64,000 nt of DNA from contig JANPYM010000010.1 in the NCBI GenBank assembly GCA_025890175.1, positions 2,315,115-2,379,114 on the forward strand, read 5' to 3'. The stretch comes from Ciborinia camelliae (lineage: Eukaryota > Ascomycota > Leotiomycetes > Helotiales > Sclerotiniaceae). Below the pieces are notes generated by a model, which made no database searches, had not been told where the DNA came from, and worked only from the letters and a program-made list of their open reading frames with translations. A program made the translations under genes and the position numbers. Shown piece by piece: positions 45,639-57,658 of this stretch (positions are counted from its first letter, which is position 1; every line of letters begins with the position of its first letter).

Positions 45639-48435
45639 ATGTTTCGTATTTATTTGCGTTCGGGTAGAACCAATCTACTTAGGTATCCGGTGATTTTGCA
45701 ACATTCACGCCTTCGACAATTTCATTGCTCGCCGAGTTATAGTCTACCTGGGATTTCGAAGTCCTCAGAACTCTCAACGCCTACGGATGAGGCTCCGGTC
45801 AAACGAACCTGCCGAAAAAGTGTTGGCTCTAAAGCCATTGAAGAACCAGACGAATCGCCAGTGAAAGCAAAGAAAGTTAGAAGTCGGAAGTCTGTTACTC
45901 CAGAAGCTGTTGAAGAACAAGATGGTTCAGCAGTGAAACCGGCGCCTGCTGCCTCAGAAGATGTTGAAGAACAAGATGGTTTAGCAGTGGAACCGGCGCC
46001 TGTTACCCCAGAAGCTGTTGAAGAACAAGATGGTTCAGCAGTGGAACCGGCGCCTGTTACCCCAGAAGCTGTTGAAGAACAAGATGGTTCAGCAGTGGAA
46101 CCGGTGAAGCGTAGGCGCAGAAAGTCTGCTACCTCAGAAGTTGTTGAAGAACCAGGCGATTCAGCAGTGGAACCAGTAAAGCGTAGGCGCAGAAAGTCTG
46201 CTACCTCAGAAGTTGTTGAAGAACCAGGCGATTCAGCAGTGGAACCAGTAAAGCGTAGGCGCAGAAAGTCTGCTACCTCAGAAGTTGTTGAAGAACCAGG
46301 CGATTCAGCAGTGGAACCGGTGAAGCGTAGGGGTAAAAAGCTTGTGGGCGTCGAGAGCGTTGTAGAGAACGAAGACGAATTGGCAACACAAACACAAACC
46401 TCCCTGAATACTTCGGAATCCCAACTTCTTCCAGTAGAACCCGTGAAGAGAAGAGTAGGCCGGCCTAAGAAATTGAAAGTACTGGATGCCGAACAGGATG
46501 TAGAACCTGTGAAGCATGTAGAACCTGTGAAGCGGAGGCGAAAAATAGATTGGCCTACAGAGGAAGACATTCTGAATGCTAAACTGGATAAAGATTCGGC
46601 AGCACTTGAAACTGCTTCGGAGGCAAAAGATGATGGAATAGACGAAAATACATTCATCGAAATCCCTCGTAGTCTGAAGAGATTCTTTTCAAAAGCTCAT
46701 GGAAGGGGTTCAGCTATGGGTGATAGATCACGCATAAATATTATCAACGCAGCACTGTGTGGTAAGAACATTTCCTTTCCCTCTATGAATTGCCATTTAG
46801 TAATCCAATCCAGATGATATTTTGGATCGTATGAAGCCATCACTTTTAAAGCATGTTGGCTGCGACATTATCGACATAAATCCAGGAATAGGGATTTGGT
46901 CATCTAAATTACATGACATTCTCAAACCCCGAACACACCTCCTCATGGAACCTGAAGCCAAGAAATATCTTACCTACCTCCAACCTCTTCTTGATGCGGA
47001 GGATTCTACCTATCGGCATATACCAAAGACTGGAACAGTCTGGGAACATCTGAGACAAGTTACAACCCCTGATTTTCTGCCCCATCAGGTAAAACTTTCG
47101 CGTGATGACCCCAGGATTAATGAACCAAACAACACCCTACTCGTGATTGCGAATCTTGGCCATTGGCCTAGAAAGAAATATCGCGGATTTGAATCCGTGT
47201 CACAACTAGTCACGTATCAGCTCCTCGCTGCGGCAAGATCGCATGCTTTATTCCATGAATATGGTCTCATACGGATGCTGATATGGGTACCGGATATGGA
47301 GAAATCAACATGGTTGGTACGTAACTTCACCCACAGGCGCAAAAATTCCATGGAAGCCCAAATAGGTACGGAATACATTCGAGAAATTGCAAGTACGACT
47401 GTGGACAACAGCCGATATGTCAGAGACTCCGAGGTTTCACTACAAAATACGATAAGTGTCGTCAGTAACATGGATAGAATGGGCATAACAACCCCAGAAC
47501 ATAGGAAAGGTCCATTGGAGATTGAAGCCAGACAGTCACTTGCTGCAGGTGGGCATAAAGTGAAAGTTAATGATTTCGATCGCTTCAAGAGACTTTGGTC
47601 AGATGAATGGTCTGAGCTCCAGAAGCAAGTCCAAGAAGGAGCTTTAAAGAAATTTTTGGATGAAGAGGAGCAGGATGGGGACCAAGTGAAGAAGGGAAGA
47701 AAGCCCTATAACCAGGAATTTTCACGTTGGATCTTTTTGAATTCAAAGAAACAACTGATCAACAAACAAGGAGTGCTTATGGATGGTCTTATTAATGATT
47801 ACAACAAAATCAATAGTTTCCATGGCGAACTCTTGAAACGAAATCCCGATACGGAAGAGGCTCAGATTTCTAGAGATGAATTGAGAGGAATGATCGAGGC
47901 GTATGATGGCAAGGTTCGAAAGCTTCCTCTAGCTGCCCAACTCCTTTATGCAGGCAGACTCGATGCTGCGCGCGTTACTACAGAATTCGAGAAAAGAAAA
48001 GTAGAGCCCCTCAAAGTATATGCGAAAGAATTCGCACCTTCCTCCGAAATGTGCCTCCTGGATATTCAACCACAAGCCCTCTGGCCTATCCTCCGCCAAG
48101 ATTACCCCAAGAATTATGATGTTTTCGAATATATACTTAGTACTATGTTTTCAAATCCTGCCAACAGCGTCCATGAATCATTGGAGGGGTTATGGCCCGG
48201 TGTACTCGAGTACGTAGTTAACGAATGCCCCTCGTTAACGGACCCTTCGAAAGGAGGAGTTTTTGACTTGAAGTATCTGTCCGTGAGAGCGATGACGTTA
48301 GAAATGCTAAAGGAGATTGTGGAGGCATGGATGAGGTGGCCGTTCCGCCCCAGTAGATTTGAATTAATGACTAAGAGTGGGAGTATGGTATACGATCCAG
48401 ACAGCGCAGAGGAAGATGTGCTGGAAGGCCCGTAG
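45639..48435 (+). CDS. Mitochondrial transcription factor/rRNA methyltransferase-like protein (MTF1-like)
   Basis: Exons: 45639-46761 and 46814-48435, in phase, 914 residues. The N-terminus (MFRIYLRSGRTNLLRYPVIL) is basic and amphipathic, a good mitochondrial presequence. Residues about 50-330 are low complexity, with imperfect 19-residue units (PVTPEAVEEQDGSAVEPAP) followed by three copies of a 24-residue unit (VKRRRRKSATSEVVEEPGDS and on). A VGRPKK AT-hook-like motif follows near residue 274. The C-terminal about 540 residues resemble the fungal mitochondrial transcription factor related to rRNA dimethyladenosine methyltransferases, with DIIDINPGIGIWSSKLHDIL as the SAM-binding motif I and LLMEPEAKKY as motif II. 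It probably acts with the mitochondrial RNA polymerase. The long repeated N-terminus is unusual for that family. Confidence 0.8.
46104..46319 (+). repeat. 72-base in-frame tandem repeat, three copies
   Basis: Three almost identical 72-base units encoding VKRRRRKSATSEVVEEPGDS plus AVEP, at about 46104-46175, 46176-46247 and 46248-46319. Differences are single synonymous-type changes (ccggtgaag against ccagtaaag). Upstream, a related array of about 57-base units covers about 45895-46100. All units keep the reading frame. Confidence 0.9.
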
Positions 48436-49323
48436 GTATAGGGCTATCTTGAATTCAATCATTATAACAATTCCCCTGTGTTGCTACTCTATTGTTTTCT
48501 TCGTGTCAAGATCATATCATTTTCAGTGCAGACATGATTACGGATATCGATATCCCGTCACGTATTCAATCAACTGATAAATAACACAGAAATTTCCCGT
48601 TTTACAGCCGGAGACCGTACCTCCACTATTAACACTGCACCATTCCGTTCCCAAATATCGAAGTAAATAACCGCCATAAGATTTGTGACCAGATTCCCAT
48701 GGATTGATTATAGGTAACAAAGGTCAACGGTACATATGCTGTTTGGATTTGGATATTGAATTACTAATATCGCCCTTATTGTTATAGTGACTCCTTTACA
48801 CAACAATGTGAATTACTCTGAGATGATTGGCTGGAAACTCAAGTTTGGAGACCTTGAAACCGGGTACAGACAGATCAAACAGCTATGATTAGATGATTTT
48901 ATTGATTTTCCTATGTTGCACTCATATCATTTTTCATTTGTTGTTAGAGATTGGCTTACTTCTATGTATGCGCAAGGCTGGAGGCATAATTCCTTACCCC
49001 TCATCTCTTATAGGGTTTTGTCCCCCTGTATCAACCAAGTAAATATGCCAATATGTTACACATAAGTGTCAATGACTACCTACGCCGTTTGTTTCTTTCG
49101 TGGTTGCACTTATTTTGCCCCGAATCCTTAACTATTCCACCATTTTTGTCCTTCCATGGTTTTCATACATTGTCCTGTCGTCTTCAGTCCATTGGGCCTA
49201 TTCAGAGCACTCGAAAGCGTTTTTGTTTACACTGACCTGAAAACTCTTTTTTTGCCTGGAAATGCGTTTCCTCTCTTTTCCTTCTCGCAATTGTGAATCG
49301 TCATTGAGCCATCTATTTTTAAA
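48436..49323. other. Intergenic
   Basis: No coding sequence recognised. The stretch holds the 3' flank of the MTF1-like gene and the leader of the next plus-strand gene, with a CT-rich patch at about 49060-49300. Confidence 0.5.
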
Positions 49324-49877
49324 ATGGGAGACACGGCACTACCTAAAAACATGATGGATATGAATACTGAGTGGACTTGGGATTACTGGAAACCATCACT
49401 AGATGGACCTCGAAAACGCAGTCTATGGGAAGAAAATGAGGAGGGACCAGTTGTAAGTTCTATCTAAAAATCATTCATATCTATACATCATGGTCATCAG
49501 TTGTACTGACAGTCGACTTGTGGATTGTGCAGGACGTCGAACTTTCAAAGTCCGAATTCAATCAGGCCTACTTAAACACCCGTGAAAGTCCTTACGATCC
49601 TTTCCGCTGGTTGATCCGTGGCCAGGAATCATTCAACATAGGTTTTCCCGAGCTTGCAATATCGAATTACCATAGAGCCCTACTTCTCTTTGATGTCTTG
49701 ATAGATCAGAAAGATACTGAAATCGCACAAGTTGGATGGCTCCAAAGTGCTATGACGCATTGGGCGTATTCGTGGCCCCAATCAAGGTTCTGTGATGGAG
49801 ATGAAAAAGAAGAAGTATACAGATACAGGCATGTAAGTGTCCTACCAGGCCTCAGTGATTTGATGAGGTTGAGTTGA
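49324..49877 (+). CDS. Short TPR-like protein, possibly truncated
   Basis: Exons: 49324-49452 and 49533-49877, phase 0, giving 157 residues if the second exon runs to its TGA. It starts MGDTALPKNMMDMNTEWTWD. The segment FNQAYLNTRESPYDPFRWLI followed by NIGFPELAISNYHRALLLFD resembles a TPR motif in fungal proteins where a short tandem-helix domain precedes a longer body. A donor-like GTAAGT at 49833 would cut the exon after CAT, but I could not find an in-phase acceptor downstream. The gene therefore either ends here or has lost its 3' part. An unclear plus-strand frame lies at 50004-50234. Confidence 0.45.
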
Positions 49878-50629
49878 CAAATCTAATTTGAATATCAGTT
49901 TCAGAGAATATAAATTTCTTCAACCGCCCTTCTCAAAGCATGGTATCTTTTTATACTATTCACAGTCATAACCCATTGACTATACCGAATATACCATAAA
50001 CTCTTGTATTCCCGTCACATTAGAATGACGATGGTGGAGAGCCGTTGGGATATTCGAATATACGGATTTGAAGAGGTTTATATGCACCGGTGGCATGAGA
50101 GATCAATCAGTATGTCCAGAAGCTCTGGTATCTTTGATTATCCGAAGAGCTGTAAATCCATCGAGAATTGGTTTAGCCAAACCCTATGTCTTTTTCCTCT
50201 AGGGTCCTTGAAGTGTAATCTGATGTATCTTTGATAGGGTGAGATGCCTCTCTGAGAGGGTTATTGAAGAAGGTTACTGTAACACGGCTCATAATCGTAT
50301 TGGAAGTCCATGAAATGCATCAATAGCTGGAGCAAAGAGCAGTAGAAGGCGGGTGATTATCAAATAACATCTTTCTACACAAAAGGCTAGTGATAGGAAT
50401 ACATGTAAGGGTACAACAGGTAACCAGTCAGGTCCGGCATAACTTTTGTCCATCATGTATTTTTTTTCTCGGTTGTAATCACGCCACAAATCAGCTGGTA
50501 TGTGGAAAAATAATAAGCCAACCAGAATCGAATGAGATGATATGATCACGCGGGGTATCTTGTATTCAAACCTATAAATACTTCATGCTAGCTAGGTATC
50601 TCGAAATCTTCATCCTCTCAATAATCGCA
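49878..50629. other. Intergenic or decayed 3' part of the TPR-like gene
   Basis: The plus strand here may include remnants of the upstream gene (for example at 50004-50234) but no clear domain. The last about 100 bases are the leader of the hemerythrin-like gene. Confidence 0.4.
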
Positions 50630-51508
50630 ATGGAGTCTACGAAAAAGTGGGCAGATGGCCCTTTCAAATTACTCTCAACTCCAAGATCATCGTTAGAAGT
50701 AAGATATGCCTCATACGCGAGAGAGATATGAAGAGCTTATATAAAGACAGGGAAAATCCGAATCGGTAGCTTCCCGTAATGCATCTGAAATGGCCTTGGT
50801 TCATAACATCTTCCTCAGAGGTCTTAATTGCATCTACCTCCAAGCGCCTAATGTGAAGGAGACCAATGATATTGCAGATTTCATGAAATTTTGCGATGCT
50901 TGGTCTTCCATCCTTCATACTCATCATGCAGGCGAGGAAACTGTATATTTTAAATTGCTAGATGAGCAAAGTTCGCGGGATGATGTATTCATCACCAATC
51001 ACACTGAGCATGAAAAGTTTCTTCCAGGACTGTTCGCTTTTGATCTTTATGTATCTGGAGTCAAAGATGATGCAAAACCATATGATGGATATAAATTGAG
51101 GGAATTGATCGATGCCTTCAGCACGGATCTTGAAATCCATCTACACCACGAGATTAGCATTCTAGATGATCTTGGAAAGGATGAATCGATTGATTGGGAA
51201 CAATGCGGTAAAGCAATGGCTCAATACTCGAAGAAAACTTCAGACAGAGTAAGATTCATCAATCATCAAAGTCTGAAACTCAACTAACATGTCCTCAACT
51301 AACACGTCGATAGGTGCGAGATGTCCCGTTCTTAATCACAAATTCAGACGTGACTTATGAGTCAGGCATTCATGGTCCTAGATTTCCACCTTTCCCGTGG
51401 TTTGTGGGTCTCATATTTCGCTGGATATATATTCCCAAGTTGAAGGGGGTATGGAGGTTCTCGAGTTGTGATGATCATGGAATTCCAAAAGAGCTTCCCT
51501 TTGCGTGA
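50630..51508 (+). CDS. Hemerythrin-like (HHE) domain protein
   Basis: Hemerythrin-like proteins bind a di-iron centre through a four-helix bundle of His and Glu residues. Exons: 50630-50698, 50751-51248, 51314-51508; phases agree, 253 residues. Helix 1 carries ALVHNIFLRGLN, helix 2 ILHTHHAGEETVYFKLLDEQ (the HxxxE pattern), helix 3 NHTEHEKFLPGLFAFD, and helix 4 DLEIHLHHEISILDDL. Together these supply the expected His/Glu ligands. The C-terminal exon (PFLITNSDVTYESGIHGPRF and on) contains a Trp/Pro-rich segment ending ELPFA, as seen in fungal members. The first exon codes only 23 residues. No signal peptide is visible, so it is probably cytosolic. The physiological role is not known. Confidence 0.88.
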
Positions 51509-52370
51509 CCAGCTAGCTTCCACGAATGGAGCTTTCGAGAGGGTATACTTTGCTTGAAGAGTGGTATGAAGCATACAAGCCTGCGAGATGATTCGATTGC
51601 CAATTCTTAGTTGAGATATTGAAGAATGATATGAAGTATCTAGTCTATAAAGTATATATTTTCAGATTATAGGCCTCCCAACATTAGGTATTAGTAGTTA
51701 GTTACTGGAGTAGTGATGACACCATTATTAATAAAACCTTAACTTAAACCCTGACACTAAGGAACTCTATTTCTTCGAACCAACATTTCCTCCCACCCAT
51801 GATAAATTTTCCTTTTAACATCATCTATTTCCCTTGTCTCGGCCATCTCCTCAAAGAGAATTAAGAGTGAGGTTGGAGCGAGAAAGAGACGGGAAGATAT
51901 GCGAGGGGAACTTATCTATATCGCCTATATGCTTTCTTCCGGGCCGCCATGGAGACCGAAATTGATCTGGAATTCTTGACAAATTCAATTGCTATGCTTG
52001 ACCTGCTAACCATTAACAATCAGGATGTCAGGATGCAGCCTGGAACTTCAATCGACTAGAACCTCTCCTGTCGAACGCTCTTTGTGTACATCTTTCATTG
52101 TACATGCCATTTCGATGGAAATACCGAATAACCGCTGGAGCAATACAGATGAGACTATTCGGCCTCACCAAGTTATTGTCTCTATCCTCAGATGATGCAT
52201 GTTTTTCCACTCTTCCTCATCGGTGTACGCCGTCGCTCAAGTTCCTGTTTGTCACCGCTGCCACCCCTCCGATAAGGATACGATAAATATCCCCACCTTT
52301 GTCGTCATACATAATGTGTAACACAACTTCGATCAATTCAGCATTTGCGACAATTTCAAATTCAAAGATT
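51509..52370. other. Intergenic and leader of the oxygenase gene
   Basis: No gene recognised. An upstream in-frame ATG at 52314 could extend the oxygenase by 19 residues. Confidence 0.5.
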
Positions 52371-53536
52371 ATGGCGGCATCTACAACTCAATCGGCAGAT
52401 ATTGCCAGCGAAAATTCACGACTTGCTGCGCAGGAAATTCAAGATTATTTACAATCTCGTCTTGCGGATACCTCTGGTCCCCCTTCATTTAGATCGCTTC
52501 CTATCATCGATCTAACCCCTTCATTCTCACCATCCTTATCCGACCGTCAAGAGGTTGCGAAGAAGATTAATGAAGCATGTACGACAGTGGGTTTCTTTTA
52601 CATTACAGGACATGGAATTCCAAAGAGTGTCTGCGATGAAGTATTTAAGCTTTGCGAGCGCTTTTTCAACGAGCTACCCCAGTCCTCAAAAGATGCCATT
52701 CACATAGAGAATTCCGACCAATTCAGAGGATACGAACCTGCCAGTTACTCGACCGTAAACGACTTCACAACTAAAGAAACAAAAGAGGCCTTTAATTGGG
52801 GTTATGAGTATGGCCTGGATCCCACTGGTGGAGATGGAAAATACGTGGAGCTTGATGGCACATCTACTGGTGGGACAAATCAGTGGCCTAATGAGGATGA
52901 AATTCCTGGCTTTTACCAAGGAATCGCAGATTATTATGGCCAGGTACGTTGTTTCATTCAAAGCTTCTTTCAATCTCTAATTCTTCCCCATAGATCTTAC
53001 AACTATGCAAGCACCTGTTTCGTCTCTTCGCCCTTTCTCTATCTCTTCCCGAGGATTACTTCGATCCACTCGTTACACACCCGGGAGGGATTGCACGGTT
53101 AATAAAATATCGACCCAATGCAAATCCAAAGCCCCTTTCAGACTTAGACGAGGAAGAAGAAATTGGTCTTGGCGCCCATTCAGATTACGAATGTTTTACC
53201 TTGCTACTACAAGATGAAACTCCCGGCCTAGAAGTTCTCAGTCCAGATGGAAAATGGGTCAGCGCGGAACCCGTTGAGGGTGGAATCGTTGTCAATGTTG
53301 CAGACTTTCTCATGCGATGGACCAATGGACTTTATAAGAGTACTATTCACCGCGTCGTCAATCGAACTTCGAAAACTCGTTACTCGGTACCCCTCTTTTA
53401 CTCGATTAACTATGATGAAACGGTGGAAACGCTGCCGTCCTGTGTCTCGGAGGATAATCCATCAAAGTATCCTCCAATCACCGCGGGAAGATATGTGTTG
53501 GATCGTCTTGCTATGACGGTTCCTGGGAAATATTGA
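52371..53536 (+). CDS. 2-oxoglutarate/Fe(II)-dependent oxygenase (isopenicillin N synthase-like)
   Basis: Enzymes of this family use Fe(II), 2-oxoglutarate and O2 to hydroxylate or desaturate small molecules. Exons: 52371-52943 and 52994-53536, phase 0, 371 residues from the preferred ATG at 52371. An in-frame ATG at 52314 would add MCNTTSINSAFATISNSKI. The N-terminal DIOX_N region contains LPIIDLTPSFSPSLSDRQEV and VGFFYITGHGIP. The Fe ligands are His253 and Asp255 (AHSDYECFTLLLQD) and His310 (STIHRVVNRT). Arg320 and Ser322 in RYSVPLFY bind 2-oxoglutarate. The catalytic set is complete, so an active enzyme is expected. The substrate cannot be inferred; no biosynthetic cluster surrounds it. 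Confidence 0.93.
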
Positions 53537-55557
53537 ACTTGTGGAGGTCATGACGCTCTTTCTCGTTATGACGTTCTTTCAAATATAAATATTATCAATA
53601 CCTATCGGATTTAGTTATACGGCTACTATGTAGGAGAAAGAGACGTTTGAGATTTATATATACAATTCCTAATTTCTAAATGTATTTCTCCTTCTCCTCC
53701 TCCATCTTCCAAACTCTCAATTTGCATCGGAACAATTTCAATGTATGATGGAAATTAAATTTGGACATTGGCATTCCATCATCGTATCTAGACATGGAAT
53801 TTCTCCGTTTCCCGTTTCTGCTCATCTCAGATATAATAACGATTTATCAACCAAATCAACCGATCACCCTTTTAACAAACCCTCGAGAAGAGAGTCAATT
53901 TCAAATACAATAAATTCTTATGCTGATGATGAATACCTAGTTGGCTTCATCACTGTATTAATTCATATCGCGAGAAGTTGGTGGTATGGTATCAGCGAAC
54001 CCTCCCTGTTTTGACCCTCGGGAAAGACATACCCTGTCTTTTATTATCCAATTTACTCTTCTATATGATTGTGTGTATAGTGTCAGAGGCCTAATGCAAT
54101 AGATTGGCAGAGAGGTTCAGAGCTCCAATCTGTGGAGAAATATGAATTTTCAATCGAGAGCCTGAGTAATCTGATCTTGTCAGCATCCCTTTGCTGGCAA
54201 CAGCAACGGCTATAATTTCCTTGGGTGCTGTTTTGTTCTGGGAGCAAGCTATAAAATATATAAAAGGCGATCGTGTTGGGTGTTTTTGATCCCGGAGACA
54301 GTAATCACCATCGCTAACAGAGAGGTTCCTGCTTGTGTGTACAATATAGTTCTCACCGTGAGTCTTCAAAGTTTGATGACCGGAATTATCGGCCTCGCAT
54401 TCTATTCCAACTGAGGATTTGGAGGGTGCGACTTCACACCAGCCAGCCCTTTTCTCAACTCCCCCTCGTCACCACTCAATGAATATGAGCATGAAAAGCA
54501 ATGATCCGTCCTGGTGATATCGAGGAAGTCATTTGGTCACTTGTCTTTAATGGTACTGTTAATACCGCTTATCTCAATACATGCGCGAGAAATATCATCA
54601 TATCTAGTGCGCATTCTCGCGGTGCTTCTCGGAGTGAAATAGAACTCTTGCCACCCGGTGGCGGTGCAAATCCCGAGTTTAATATTTGAGAAGTGAGATA
54701 GGTCACTCTGAGTCGATTGCTTGAAGCTAGGTGGCGTAGCGTAGCTAGGGCTAGGGCTGGGGTATCCCCTCGAAGCAAGGGTCTTTTTATACCTACCTAA
54801 GTGGTCAGGTTCTCTTCGATCCTTATTTAGTAAGTCTCCATCACATCCATAAATAAAATATCGTACATTTAAGCCCGCCCTAACCAAACCTAACCAAACC
54901 AATCTCCCGCTCATTGATTTCGCATGCCTCTCCCTAAGGTAGTTATCCATAAAGAGTTAAGCTAGAGAGTCCTGGGTATTTCATCTCATCTCATCCAATC
55001 TCATCTCATTGGAATGTGGAATGTAGATAGATGCATGTATGAATATCAGGGACTACCGAGTTAGAGAGACTTTACTCCATAGGTATCTATCTATGCGTAG
55101 GTAGGTAGGTAGGTAGGTAACTTGGAAGATTAAATAAGGCTTGCATTGGATTTGCATTTGTCGCTAGCTAGGGGGAAGGGGAGGGGAGGGAGAGAGTGTG
55201 TGTGAGAGAGGTAGGTAGGTAGGGTGGTATGCTAATGATTTGATATTTATGATACGATATGCTATATTCGCTTTCTTCCTCTCTTTCTTTCCCATTTCCC
55301 TTAACGCCGTTGAAATGCAATCCAGCTGGCATCACTCGTTTCAAATGCACATCTGCAGTTTATCTATCTACCTAGTTGGTGATGTAAATAGTAAATGGCA
55401 TCCGTATCCACGATGCCATCCGTATACCCACCCAGACTCCATATATCCCATTCCCATTCCCATTCATTGGAATATCATGCGCATAAAGTTCATAGATATC
55501 ATCATCTTTAAATTCCAAGTTCTCTCCCAATTGCCTTCACGCAACCTCTTCCTTCCA
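53537..55557. other. Intergenic with a Cys-containing open stretch and microsatellites
   Basis: No confident gene in 2 kb. A minus-strand open stretch at 54091-54468 is described separately. GGTA microsatellites occur at about 55098-55118 and 55209-55222, next to a TGTG/GAGA purine stretch. Confidence 0.45.
54091..54468 (-). CDS. Open stretch with possible Kex2-type site, uncertain
   Basis: A frame of about 126 codons without an ATG at its start (preceded by TGA at 54469-54471). Its first part reads GGVEKRAGWCEVAPSKSSVG, which looks like a KR processing site followed by a Cys-containing mature region. Further cysteines occur in IECEAD, DYCLRD and IACSQN. This could be the second exon of a small secreted protein whose signal-peptide exon was not found, or a chance frame. 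I found no signal peptide upstream within about 200 bases. Confidence 0.25.
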   Translation of the reverse strand, partial: RGGVEKRAGWCEVAPSKSSVGIECEADNSGHQTLKTHGENYIVHTSRNLSVSDGDYCLRDQKHPTRSPFIYFIACSQNKTAPKEIIAVAVASKGMLTRSDYSGSRLKIHISPQIGALNLSANLLH

Positions 55558-56133
55558 TCAATCATCCATCCTATAAACCTGATAACTCATAATCATCATC
55601 CAAAACAAGAAAACCACGCCAATCAACTCCAAAGCCCACGCCGCAATCCAACTCTGACAGATAGATTTCTGCTGCAACCAAGCCAACGTGACCGTCGACA
55701 CGCCACTCTGCGGATTGCCCGTGATGTACAAATTACAATTCCCATTAACATTCCCCGACGGACCCCACAGTTCCACCGACCAAACGATCAACCCGACCAA
55801 CCACAACACGAACAGCATGAAAGATCCGAGGATCACGATCCCCGGGAGCAATGCCCGCTGCGAGATTAACCACAGCATGCTGATGAGGAACGTCACGCCC
55901 AGGGCAGATGTCACGACCCAGTAGGGAAAATACCACGGCACGCTTAGTTGGAGCGTGTTCTGCACCGAGAGGAAGTACGCGGATATGCCGAGGATCGTCG
56001 AGGATACGATGAACATGATCAGGATCCAGATGTTGAGTTGGAGCGGGGGCCAGCGGTATTTCGTACGCGTACGCGTTAAGAGGACGGTGCGTTCGCGGAT
56101 TCCTCCGGATGATGAGGAGAGTGTTGAGACCAT
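55558..56133 (-). CDS. Four-helix integral membrane protein, unknown
   Basis: A single-exon frame of 191 residues from ATG 56133, starting MVSTLSSSSGGIRERTVLLT. Four hydrophobic segments are visible: LNIWILIMFIVSSTILGISA (about 34-53), PYWVVTSALGVTFLISMLWL (about 69-88), GIVILGSFMLFVLWLVGLIV (about 96-115) and AWALELIGVVFLFWMMIMSY (about 166-185). Between helices 3 and 4 is a loop with Cys and a short Asn-rich segment (GNVNGNCNLY). The arrangement recalls MARVEL/tetraspan-like fungal proteins with a short N-terminal cytosolic tail, but I cannot place it in a family with confidence. An in-frame stretch upstream of the ATG to 56232 looks like leader. Confidence 0.7.
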   Translation of the reverse strand: MVSTLSSSSGGIRERTVLLTRTRTKYRWPPLQLNIWILIMFIVSSTILGISAYFLSVQNTLQLSVPWYFPYWVVTSALGVTFLISMLWLISQRALLPGIVILGSFMLFVLWLVGLIVWSVELWGPSGNVNGNCNLYITGNPQSGVSTVTLAWLQQKSICQSWIAAWALELIGVVFLFWMMIMSYQVYRMDD

Positions 56134-57658
56134 TTTTGGGGGGTTTGGTTGGCTGGTGTGGATGGTGAGGTGCTGAGGGAGATATTGTGGTAGGTTGAGA
56201 ATGGATAGATGGTCGTGAGAACTCAATTCCAAGTTGATTTCTCTCTTCTATTTCTCAGATCTTTTCTGATCTCACTTATTTTACGTCCCCGTAGATTCCA
56301 AATATGTATGCGACCAGAAATCCAAATCCACTCGATCTCAATCCCAATTGTCGGGTATCTTCGATTGTATTGTACTCTCGTAGGTCTTTTGAAATTCAAT
56401 TCAATTCAATTTTCGGCGCGTTGAATTATCGATAACCTTATTCCAATAAGTAATCTCCCTCTCTCTCTCTCTCAAAATAAACTTGCGACTCTGCAAATAA
56501 ATATATCCTTCCCCCGAGAGTTTTCACCAAAATCTCTCCTCGCAGCCCGATCTCAGCCTTACAATAGCTCGTACGTTAACTCGTCCACGTAAATCCACTC
56601 GTATGTTTTCGATGCAGGTGAATGGTTGTGTGTGTGTTGTCGTTCGCTGAGGTGTTTATATGTTCGTCCACTCGATAAGATTGTAATGTAAGTAAGTCAC
56701 TGGAACCAGGGGTACGTGCAGCGGAAGATGGAAGATTGTATTATAGGTTGCGTGTGTACCTGTCTCACTCGTTTTTGTGGTAGGGTAGAGTAGGTAGGTA
56801 GTTAACTGAGGAATAATCAATGGCGGGGAAAACCAATGATATAACTTCAGAGAGAGTATTGTCGCATATACTTCAGATGACAATATCCAATATCAAAAAT
56901 GAGGATGAATGTGAAGTGAAGTACAGTACAGTATAGAATTCATAGAAAAGGAAATCTCAACAGATGAGAAAGGAAGAAGGAAAAGAAAAAACTCGAATAG
57001 AAGATATACATGCCGTTATTATATATATATATATCCAATATATTTGTGAAGACTGAATGAATGTAATTGGACGCTTATTGTTGGCCGGGGGCTGGGAAAG
57101 CTGGGATGAAGCACCGACATCAAGGAACACAGTGCATCACCCAAAGCCTAAAAAATCTATGGGGCTGGTAGTACTTAGGTACTCGGTATGGCGTACTCGG
57201 TATGACAAGGAGGGGCAAAGAGTCGGAAGTTGGGAGTAGAGACTCGAATAATGAGTCGAATCACTCGAGATCGGAGAATTTTGATATATTTTTAGAATTC
57301 CATGTATTGGCGGTGATGACGATGAATCATTTGACTCGGCGGTGAACTCAATAAGGCGAGGAAGCTTTAATATATTTCTGTACCGTGTATTGATTTTGTC
57401 AATGATGATTTGCCTAGATACCTATCTATCTACCATATCTATCCATCTGTCTTAAGCATATGAAAGTTGGATGCTCCACCAGCCCCAGCCCCAGCTCCAA
57501 CTCCTCTATCCTGAAAAGTCGCGAAGTATAACCGTAACCAAGAGATTAACTTCTAGGACCACCCAAGAAATCTAATACGAAAAGTATACCTAAATAACCA
57601 GCCTTGATCTAAGGTAATAATCTTTTCCCATTCCCATTCCCAATTCACGAAACACCCT
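56134..57658. other. Intergenic, membrane-protein promoter and arginase 3' flank
   Basis: The region upstream of the membrane-protein gene (CT-rich about 56455-56540 and earlier), followed by ordinary sequence and the 3' flank of arginase. A short (TA)n tract lies at about 57020-57035. Confidence 0.5.

Noticed and set aside
45737..46657. 306-codon minus-strand Ser/Thr-rich frame with repeats
   Set aside because: Antisense shadow of the repeat-rich first exon of the MTF1-like gene, which splices in phase to a conserved domain.
55558..55869. Plus-strand frame opposite the four-helix membrane protein
   Set aside because: Arg/Gln/His-rich antisense of hydrophobic codons; the minus frame has four clean membrane segments.
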